A stretch of 64,000 bases of DNA from Paraphaeosphaeria minitans (taxonomy: Eukaryota; Ascomycota; Dothideomycetes; Pleosporales; Didymosphaeriaceae), in the NCBI GenBank assembly GCA_015832175.1, contig WJXW01000017.1, positions 372,001-436,000 of the forward strand, in the 5' to 3' direction. Position numbers and translations under genes: made by a program. Below the pieces are notes generated by a model. That model saw only the letters and a list, made by a program, of their open reading frames with translations. It made no database searches and was not told where the DNA came from. Below, in pieces: positions 56,121-64,000 of the stretch (within the stretch, counting starts at the first letter, position 1; each line of letters starts with the position of its first letter).

Positions 56121-56465
56121 CTATTGCTCGCTCTCGTTGCGTCTCTGCTGACTTTCGCACGCCGTGACGGTCTCTCGCGAGAGCTCCCAACCCGCCGTGT
56201 CCATGGCTTTCGCCTTGCCGGCCTCGATGAGCTTCTGGCGCTCGCTGATCTTCTCGCGCATGTGCTGCAGCGTCGCTTCCAGAACGACCGCCTCGCTCCT
56301 GCCTTGGCCCTCCATGCCGGGCACAATCGAGGCGAGCCGGTCGAAGCCGTCGCGGATGGCCTCTCGGCGCTTCTGCTCGGATCGTATGTGATTCTCTTTC
56401 TTCTGCGCTTCGGTGAGGCGGGGTCTGTCGGCAGCACCGGGGGGTGGACTCTGAGACGAGGTCAT
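56121..56465 (-). CDS. bHLH transcription factor, INO4/Yas2-like
   Basis: Short nuclear basic helix-loop-helix protein, 114 aa, one exon. The bHLH domain at about 20-78 has E-box contact residues H26, E30 and R34 (NHIRSEQKRRE), loop VPGMEGQGRSEA and helix 2 VVLEATLQHMREKI. Small size and EGFDRL/DGFDRL-GLEGQGRSE pattern resemble yeast Ino4 and Yarrowia Yas2, which pair with a partner at phospholipid or alkane genes. The last 20 residues are charged and not conserved in kind; a further 3' exon cannot be ruled out. The start ATG sits 1.05 kb from the divergent MUN-domain gene. Confidence 0.8.
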   Translation of the reverse strand: MTSSQSPPPGAADRPRLTEAQKKENHIRSEQKRREAIRDGFDRLASIVPGMEGQGRSEAVVLEATLQHMREKISERQKLIEAGKAKAMDTAGWELSRETVTACESQQRRNESEQ

Positions 56466-57515
56466 CGTGGTTGTGTATTGTAGACGAAATGTTGTGTCGG
56501 AGCGTGGAGCCGGTGTTGGTGTGTCAGTGTGTCAGGAATGAAGAAAGTAATCTGCCTCTGCGTGTCCGAGGACCCAACGTAACATGGTCTGGCGTGGCGT
56601 GTGTGCGAAGGGCGGCGTCGGCAATTGGAGAGGATATAGCTCGACTGCCCGTGAGAGCGCGCGGTGCGGTGGAGGTGGAGGCGTGGGAAGACGTCGAGGA
56701 AGGGGGCTACCCGGAGCGCTTCATGTGACGGGTCTAAAAGTCCGCTCGGCGCAACACAGGTTAGCAGCGCGGTGCGTATGCGTATGCGTATGCGTATGCG
56801 TGCTCAGCAATCACATGGACGCTCCGGACTGGGCCACACGCTCCAATCTCTCTCTCGCAGGTGGTAGAGCAGTAGCTGAGGTGCAGTGTAGGCGGTCTCG
56901 GTGCACAGGCACTTCCGCGTGTGGACATTGGCGACGGGAAGGAAGGGAAGCGTTGCGCCAGGGCCTTGGAAGCGCGACGGATCCGGTAAACTGACCTTTT
57001 ATTTTATTTACAATGGGTTCGCGCCTAGGGCGATGCGCGCAGGGCAGCTGGCACTGTTCTTAGATTAAAGTGTTTCATGAGCGGGCGTCAGCAAATGGTG
57101 GTGGGTGCATGCTCCAGGCAGGGCTGCAACCTGGCTGCCCAGCGCACAGTGCAAGCTATGTGACGCACCCGCCGTGCAAGCTCCCGCCACCAAGAGGAGC
57201 CCCCAAGCCCAAGCCCAAGCACAACCCCGAACCCAAACAAACCCCAACCCAAACCTGCCCAAGCCCGCCCAAGTCCAAGCCCACGAGTCGCTGCAGCGCA
57301 CTGGCTTGAAACCTATGCTCGTTGGCCGTACGTTTCACGCAAAGAGCAAATCAACTTCGTGCCGGTGCAGGACCGCCTGAAAGAGCACCACCACCACCAC
57401 CACCACCAACCCCCCTCCTCCCCACCCGGCAGCAATCAGCACTCGCTTGCTTGCTATGAGCCCACCCTCTCGCGCACGACACCCGCACCGCTCCTGAAGA
57501 CACCGCACGTACACA
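56466..57515. other. Divergent intergenic region with simple repeats
   Basis: No gene. It holds a GCGTAT hexamer array (about 56771-56800), CCCAAGC-like C/A repeats (about 57205-57290) and a CAC tract (57388-57410). These may be promoter/leader sequence of the two divergent genes. Confidence 0.55.
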
Positions 57516-60500
57516 ATGGACCAGGGCACCCACAGCCGCGTCAACAGCATCCAGCGGGATGAGCGTGTCTCGCGGCGGGGCTCGGGCTCCGCGCGAGCGA
57601 AGCAGCGCAACGTCTCCGCCCAGGATGCCTATCTCTACGCCTGCCGCGCTGCATACCTCGCATATCTGCTGCAACCGCGCCAGAAACGAGTCCAACATGT
57701 CGCCGCCGCCCCCCAACCCGTGCAGCGGTCGTCGACCTCTATCAACGACCTCATGAAGGACTTCTCCTTGATCCGCGACTCCAAGAGCACACGATTCCCG
57801 AAAGACTTCATGAGCGAGCTGGACAAGCGGATAACGGGCGTGCTCGTGGGCACAGAGCGCATGCCCGAGTACAAGGACGCCACCGTGAAGCGGACCTTTG
57901 CCGCCTTCCTGAACGAGTTCAAGAAGCCGCAATTTCGAAAGTCCATGGAAAAGGACCGCAGAGTCGAGGACCTGCTGCTCATCTTCTTCTCCAACGCGAC
58001 CAAAGAGCTGTCCAAGGGCAAGCCCCCGGGCGACGACAGCTGGAAACTCATGGTGGACCGCCACGTGGCACTGTTCATCCGCCTACTGAGCTCGACGCTG
58101 CGAGACCACGACTGGGCACGGGACCGCCCAGAATTGATGACCCGATTGCAAACAATGGAGAAGAAGCTCTTGATGCATGACCAAGATCTGGCTTCACAGG
58201 CCCAGCGTAATGGCGGACAAGGGAGCTCCACGATTGAGGTAGAGGTCCCACGCAGTTATGAGGTGAAGGACATGCCCTTGGTCCAGGTAGTTTCCCGCAT
58301 TTTCGCCATATCCTATCAGGATGTGCAGGACGATATCAATCGATACAAGTCGGTATGGACAGAGAAGGCGGCTCTGCAAGACCTCAAGACGTACCAAGCT
58401 CATCTTAGTCTGATGAGCAGCAAAACGTTGAATAGCGACGATTTTGATCTCGATGATGCATACCAAGCCTGGCGGCATCAAGAGGTTCAGGATCTGTCGC
58501 AAATGATACTCGCTATCGTGCAGTCGAATCCCGAACTAGCGAAGAGCACCCCTGGCGGCTCTGTGCCTCAGTTCAAACCAAACGCTCCGCACGACATTGC
58601 GTACCATGATCCTGCAAGACGTGATTCTAACGCAACCCAAAACGCATCCTCATATGTCATCGACCAGCCCGTGGATATGAGTAGCCTCAGCTTGCAAGAG
58701 AATGGCGAACACGATCTGCCCTTCACATTCATACCCTCGGACCCACGAGCATACTATCGTGCCATATTGAAGGAGGCACTCACGTATGATATAGCAGACG
58801 CACAGTTACAGCCGTCTGATGCAACGAGCGACGTTCCTTCTTTCAAACTACTGTCCAAGCAGTCTACTGAGCTACTGACTGAGATAGCATTGCGATGGCG
58901 AATTCCGCAATTTTCAAGATTGGTCCTTTTCCTCGACGTGGTCAAGGAGAAGTACGAGAACCAGGAAGTCGACCTAGACACCTTGGATGCAGCATTCAAC
59001 TACACCAAGGAACCACCACCAGCGGACAAGAAGTCACACCGTCTCAGTCAAGTACAGGTTTCCGACTCGCTATTCAACAGCTCGAGGTGGACGGTGCACG
59101 ATTACGCCCTCAAGCAAAAAATCCTAGCAGCGCTTCACGATTGTATGCTTCGCGAGTTGTACGAGACACTACTCCTCGTCTACGAGGCCAAGGCACCGCC
59201 ATTGGGGCCAATCATGTACGTGCTGACTACGCACATCTACGAAGACAATCTTTTCCAGGATAATCCGGAAGCAATGGATCAGTATACCGAGGAGCTGAAA
59301 AAAGCGCTCCGTGAGAAGGCTGCCGACAAATACCGCGACCTCCTTGCGAAACACATACCGGAAACGAAAGAAGACTGGGAGTTCTTCCATGTTATTGAGC
59401 TCGGGCGAGCTGTGGTGAAGCTCTGTGAGAAGATACAAAAACGTTACAAGAAGACTCCTCAGATTATGGGTGTCAGCCCCATGATGTGCCTAGTAGAAGA
59501 GATGTTCCCCGCATACGCAGGAGATGCGAGGGACCTAGTATCACGAATTCTGGATGTTGCCCACGAAAACGGTCAAGACGTCCCAGTAGATGACGGTTTT
59601 GAGCTGTACAAGGAGCTTGTCGAAATCAGGAGAATTCACGGCGATGCTCTCCCGAACCGTAAATTTGCTTTCCACATCGAGGGCCTGTTGCAGGAGTTTG
59701 TATGGAGATGGATTGAAAGGACTGACGCAAGCCTCATTGGCTGGGTTGAAAATGCCTTCAAAGCGGACAAGTTCCAGATCGAGTCTCCGAACCCAGTGCC
59801 GATGGATGATGAACGCCACAGCGTGTCTGTTGTTGACATATTCCGCTCTTTCAAGCAAAGCATTGATCAGATCGTCGATCTAAACTGGGACGATGACCTC
59901 CAATACGCAAAGTTCATGACCTCAATTTCCAAGTCCATAGGAATAGGCTTAGCGAGATATTGTGAGCTCCTAGAACAGAAGTTTGCCCGGGAGATGGATC
60001 GCATGACTCCTGAACAAGAAGCTGCTGCCCGCCAGACGCGACAAGAGAAGTGGCTTTCCATGGCAAAAGATCTGTACAACCAGAAAGACAAGATTGAACC
60101 GTTCAACTTCTACCCAGAGGTATGTAATCTATGCCTATGCAAACATGCGGCACTGACATTTGTAGTCTTTGATCAGGCTGAACAACGTCGAATACGCCAT
60201 GTTGCAATTGGATAAGCTGGAGAGGGATATCAACGTAGATGCATGTGCCGAAGTCATCAGTAAGCATGCCCCGCCGCCCCAGCAGCGCATCCGCAACAAC
60301 AATAACTATGTCTTCACCATCAAAATCATCGAAGCGGAAGACCTCAAGGCGTGTGACATCAACGGTCTCAGTGATCCTTATGTTGTCCTCGGCGACGAGT
60401 ACCAGAAACGTCTCGCAAAGACGCGCGTCATTTATGGTAATCTCAATCCACGCTGGGACGAGACGATTGATATCACTACCAACGGACCTCTGAACATCAT

Positions 60501-61718
60501 CGCGACAATCTGGGATTGGGACACCCTTGGTGACCACGACTGCGTTGGGCGAACATCGCTCAAGTTAGATCCCTCGCATTTCAGAGACTTTATGCCTCGC
60601 GAATATTGGCTGGACCTAGATACGCAAGGTCGTTTGCTCCTTCGGGTTAGTATGGAAGGAGAACGAGACGATATTCAGTTCTATTTTGGTAAAGCGTTCA
60701 GGACACTTAAGAGGACTGAGCGCGAGATGACGCGAACAATCACTGACAAGCTATCCGCATTCATCAACCACAGCCTGTCGCGCAGAGCGCTCAAGGCCAT
60801 GCTTAGCGGTGGTTTGTCCGTATCGTCAGTCACTAGCTTCTTCCGCACCGGAAACCGTCCTCAATCGGTCATACAAGCACCGACTCAGCAAGACGTTACC
60901 GGAGCTCTCGAGCCGCTTTTTGGCTACTTTAACGAGAATTTCGCGTTGATGAAGCAAACATTGACGGATCCGGCGATGATCATGGTCATGACAAGATTGT
61001 GGAAGGAAGTGCTGGCAACCATCGAAGCTCTGCTCGTTCCTCCGCTAAGCGACAAATTAAGTCAACAGCGGCCGCTAACGCGACAAGAGGTTGATATAGT
61101 GTTCAAGTGGCTCCAGTTGCTTTTTGATTTCTTCCATGCCGCGGACGAAGACGGCAACTCGGATGGTGTTCCCATCGATGTGCTCAAATCGCCCAAGTAC
61201 CACGAGCTACAAAACCTCAATTTCTTCTACTTCGAATCGACCGACGATCTTATCCGGACGTCAGAAGGTATGGCTGCTGCCACTCAGATTCGTCAGCAGG
61301 AACAGGCGGCGCGTATGAACAAAATGTCTGCCCCGGCAACTATGGGACATCAGTTTGGCGGTGCAGCGGGCTTGGTTGGCATGCCGTCGCGCAAGCACAA
61401 AACAATCATGCTTTCTCGCAACCTGGGTACCATGCGTCAAGCCAAAATCGAGAAGAGAAAAGAGGCACAGGCAGATCCCAGTGATGATATGATTCTGCGC
61501 ATTTTGAGAATGCGGCCAGAAGCGGAGAGGTATTTGCGTGACAGGAGTCGCCAGAAGGTAGGTGCCATAAATAATTCTGCTCTATACCCATGCTCACGAT
61601 AATACAGGAACGTCTCGCAGCGGCGCAGGCCGCCGAAATGATTGTACGACAGAGCTTGAATGCCGGCGGCGGGCGCATGACGGGTGCAGGCATGGGCATT
61701 GGAGGGCCGCGACGATAG
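57516..61718 (+). CDS. Munc13-like protein with MUN and C2 domains
   Basis: Probable exocytosis factor of the UNC13/Munc13-like group, comparable with fission yeast Ync13/Git1. Exons 57516-60119, 60166-61557 and 61608-61718 encode 1368 aa. The N-terminal 60 residues are Arg/Ser-rich. A long helical region with MHD1-type features is at about 560-760 (ILAALHDCMLRELYETLLLVYEA; FHVIELGRAVVKLCEKI). A C2 domain follows at about 916-1015 (YVFTIKIIEAEDLKACDINGL, SDPYVVL, NPRWDE) and then the MHD2 part at about 1050-1220. The C2 has Asp residues at the usual Ca-binding loop positions (CDINGLSDPY). The C-terminus is basic (KIEKRKEAQAD, then RMTGAGMGIGGPRR). No transmembrane segment. Confidence 0.9.
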
Positions 61719-62112
61719 AATCGCCGACCGACAAGGCCCTCGATATCGTTGACGTCGCCGCCCAAAGTTTCCTCTTCGTCCGAAGTGGAACGCAATGTCA
61801 CGGACTAAAGGACTGCTTTTCACACTTGTTTTATTGATATCGCAAATGATACCTCTGCATCATTGTTATGGGTTAACGGGGTATTGGGGTTTTGGTGGCT
61901 GGCGTAAATGTCTTTTAGGGCGGTGGGTAATACTAATGGTGCGCATGAGGTCGTGTTCATGATCATGGCGGACTGGTAGGATAGAGGTAGTATGATATTA
62001 CGAATCTACATCGCTATACCTGCTACCTCTTTCGCAATCCTGACAAGGACCGTTGCACAATCCAAAACAAAACGCTCCTAAACATCGGAAACCACACCAT
62101 GCCACGAACCCT
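61719..62112. other. Convergent intergenic spacer
   Basis: Between the MUN-domain gene and the aldolase gene; no gene or repeat seen. Confidence 0.55.
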
Positions 62113-63250
62113 TCACTTCACTCCGTTGACTGCTTTGTTTCCAAACACTTTATCCTCGATCTTCTTCTCCTCTTCCTCTAGCACGCCCATGACCTCGACC
62201 GTCCACTGCTGCATCTTCTCGCCTGCAGGCAAGTACGGTCTCCGCGGGTAGAACGTCTTCGGGTCATTCAGCCCGACCAGCTTTCCTGCGAAGTGCCCGG
62301 CCGCCCACTTCGTCAGCGCGAGGGACTTCTTGCACGCCCACTCCGCATTCGCAACAGCTTCTTGCAGCGCGCGGGCCTCGTCCTTTTTGCCGGACACCCA
62401 GAGATCGTAGACGCGTGCGGTGGACTTGGGGAAGACGTTGCCCATGCCCGTTACGCAGCCGACTGTCAGACTAGTCAGTCCTATCGTAGTTACTTGGAAG
62501 GGGGGATGGAATGGGGAAGGCGAGACGTACCACCGCCGCCCTCGAGCGTGGGTACCAGGAAATCCGAGGAGCCACCGTAGACGGAGAACTGCTGGGGCGA
62601 GAACTTTGACGAGAGACGGATGGCTTTGCCGACGTTCATGCATGTGAGCTTTACCGCGACGATGTTGGGGTGTGCGGCGAGGGATGTGAGATCGTCCGAG
62701 TTGAGGTCGACACCCGAGGTCACGCCCGGGAACTAGATCTCCGTCAGTGATGCATCGGAGGACGTGTGGCAGAGCAACATACGTTGTACACTACGACAGG
62801 AATCGGCGACGCATCCGCAACATCCCTATAAAATCCCAACAACGCCTCCTCGCTCACTGCCTTCGCCCAGTAACTCGGCGGAAGCAACAGCCCAAAGCTG
62901 GCCCCCGCCTCCGCCGCATCGTTCGCAAGTTCTATGCTCTCGTTCGTGCTTTGTCCGCTGATGCCAGCGACAATGGGGTACTCGGGTACGCCCAGATCCG
63001 TGACCGCTCGCCGCGCCATGCGCAGGACGTCCTGTTTCTCGGAGCGCGAGAGCAGCACGGCTTCGCCGTTTGTGCCCTGGTAGACGAGCCCGTGTTGGCC
63101 GCCGCGGACCAGGAATTGAGTATGGGTGTACATGGCGTCGAGATCGATTTCTTGGGTCTTGGTGGGCTTATAGAGGGTTATTACGGGGGTGTAGACGCCT
63201 GGGGGGAGCATTGTCTCTTTGTCGGGTATGGTGGATTTGGGGATTGGCAT
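62113..63250 (-). CDS. DapA-family class I aldolase
   Basis: Dihydrodipicolinate synthase/N-acetylneuraminate lyase-fold enzyme, Schiff-base type. Exons 63250-62783, 62732-62531 and 62462-62113 give 339 aa. Expected active-site residues are visible: GTNGEA loop near 60-65, Tyr155 (VVVYN) and Lys184 (AVKLTC). The extension beyond 290 residues is larger than in bacterial DapA. Fungal members act on 4-hydroxy-2-oxoglutarate or on 2-keto-3-deoxy sugar acids; I cannot tell which. A lysine-synthesis role is unlikely because fungi use the aminoadipate route. An LRA3-type dehydratase lies about 43 kb away but that distance gives weak support for a shared pathway. The introns are phase 0 and phase 1 and both joins restore family sequence (VYNFPGVTSG; EGGGVGCVTGMGN). 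Confidence 0.87.
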
Positions 63251-63958
63251 TGTTGCGGTTGTGGTGTGGTTTTTCTGGGAGAGGTGGTTTGGTCTTCAAC
63301 GAGATGAATGGAAGTTGCAGCTCAAGGTGATCAAGGCGAGGCAATTTTTGCTCAGGGTAGATGATGTGAAGTGTGTGATGGTTTGGAGAGAGAGGTATGA
63401 GCTTCAATGAATGGTGTAGGAGGAAACCAATATGATCGCATGACCGACTCCATATTGAATGCGTTGGCGGAACACTCATTCCGAGCTTGCACATGCCGCA
63501 TTCCGAGTCGGAAACTTGCCCTGGAGCTATCGAACGCGTCGCGCATGTCTCCGGTGCAGACTGTGGGATGAGTGGGGAAGCATGGAGAGGGGTACGGAGG
63601 GAAGACCGGACGCTATGGCTGTGCACGAGTCATGCTACCATGCCTGGTCGAATGCGCGATTCATGCACTGGGGCTCAGTCGCTGGCTGCTAGGATTGTGT
63701 AACATTCATCATTCACTGTTGTGAGCGAATCTGGCTAGCCCGGACTCTCGTATGCTCTGAGCATTCGACATATCTGTGTAAGTTCCTGCCACTGAGGCCT
63801 GTGTCTGACTTGACTTATGGTCGGAATAGATAAGCGGGTCTTATGTGGACCGTCCTGCATAGATCATTTTGCCGCAAGCGCACCCACTGCTGAACAATCA
63901 AGATGGCACCTACGGAACTCTCCGTCCTTTTCCGAAGCCAAAAACAAACCCCCTCGCC
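63251..63958. other. Intergenic region near the window edge
   Basis: Nothing recognised apart from the leader sequence before the possible start codon at 63959. Confidence 0.45.
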
Positions 63959-64000
63959 ATGAGTGCAAAGAAGGACACTTCAAATTTTTTCACCACCGAG
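63959..64000 (+). CDS. Possible 5' end of a gene cut by the window
   Basis: An ATG at 63959 opens a frame MSAKKDTSNFFTTE to the last base. A start at 63903 reads 19 codons and then stops. Only 14 residues are visible, so this is a guess. Confidence 0.25.
   Translation, partial: MSAKKDTSNFFTTE

Noticed and set aside
62113..63250. Naming this gene LRA4
   Set aside because: The family fits several aldolases, and distance from LRA3 gives no firm support for that name.

Overview
This window is nuclear DNA from a filamentous ascomycete. The genes are compact and carry short introns (mostly 45-110 nt) with GTRNGY donors, CTAAC-type branch points and YAG acceptors. The gene families are typical of Pezizomycotina: Zn2Cys6 and C2H2 regulators, a HET domain, a PTH11-type receptor and a fungal P450. 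The style of the lineage-restricted proteins and of the intergenic repeats suggests Dothideomycetes, but that placement is inference. Exon coordinates were worked out by hand from splice signals and reading frames. Where family knowledge was used to join exons, the entry says so.

Layout. 0-1.65 kb: end of an unrecognised gene, then a 34/39-bp minisatellite. 1.65-8.4 kb (+): SWR1 (H2A.Z remodeller) and RRP7 (ribosome biogenesis). 8.7-13.3 kb (-): a very unusual protein joining a homeodomain-like region, C2H2 zinc finger, protein kinase and HET domain. 14.3-19.2 kb: a Zn2Cys6 regulator divergent from L-rhamnonate dehydratase. 19.7-26.1 kb (+): UAP1 (chitin precursor), a GIS2/CNBP-like zinc-knuckle protein and the meiotic recombinase DMC1. 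26.4-28.8 kb (-): an orphan protein with 11-residue Trp-Gly repeats. 28.8-36.4 kb: an accessory-looking stretch with a P450, a PTH11-like 7TM receptor, a decayed FAD monooxygenase and an AT-rich block. 36.4-40.35 kb (-): a DUF2237 protein and the elongation factor ELL.

40.35-45.0 kb is a 4.7-kb gene desert packed with tandem repeats. 45.0-57 kb is housekeeping again: an orphan gene, UBC11-type E2, another orphan, mitochondrial Thr-tRNA synthetase, a coiled-coil membrane protein, the histidine methyltransferase HPM1 and an INO4-like bHLH factor. 57.5-64 kb: a Munc13-like C2/MUN protein, a DapA-family aldolase, and possibly the first codons of another gene at the edge.

Most genes are core functions (chromatin, rRNA, translation, ubiquitin, meiosis, secretion) with no common pathway. 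Two points suggest local cooperation: the regulator/LRA3 divergent pair, with a sugar-acid-type aldolase about 43 kb away, and the P450/receptor pair in the accessory stretch. The strongest candidate for something undescribed is the homeodomain-like/C2H2/kinase/HET fusion at 8.7-13.3 kb, which looks like a sensor-kinase-death-domain design in a single reading frame.
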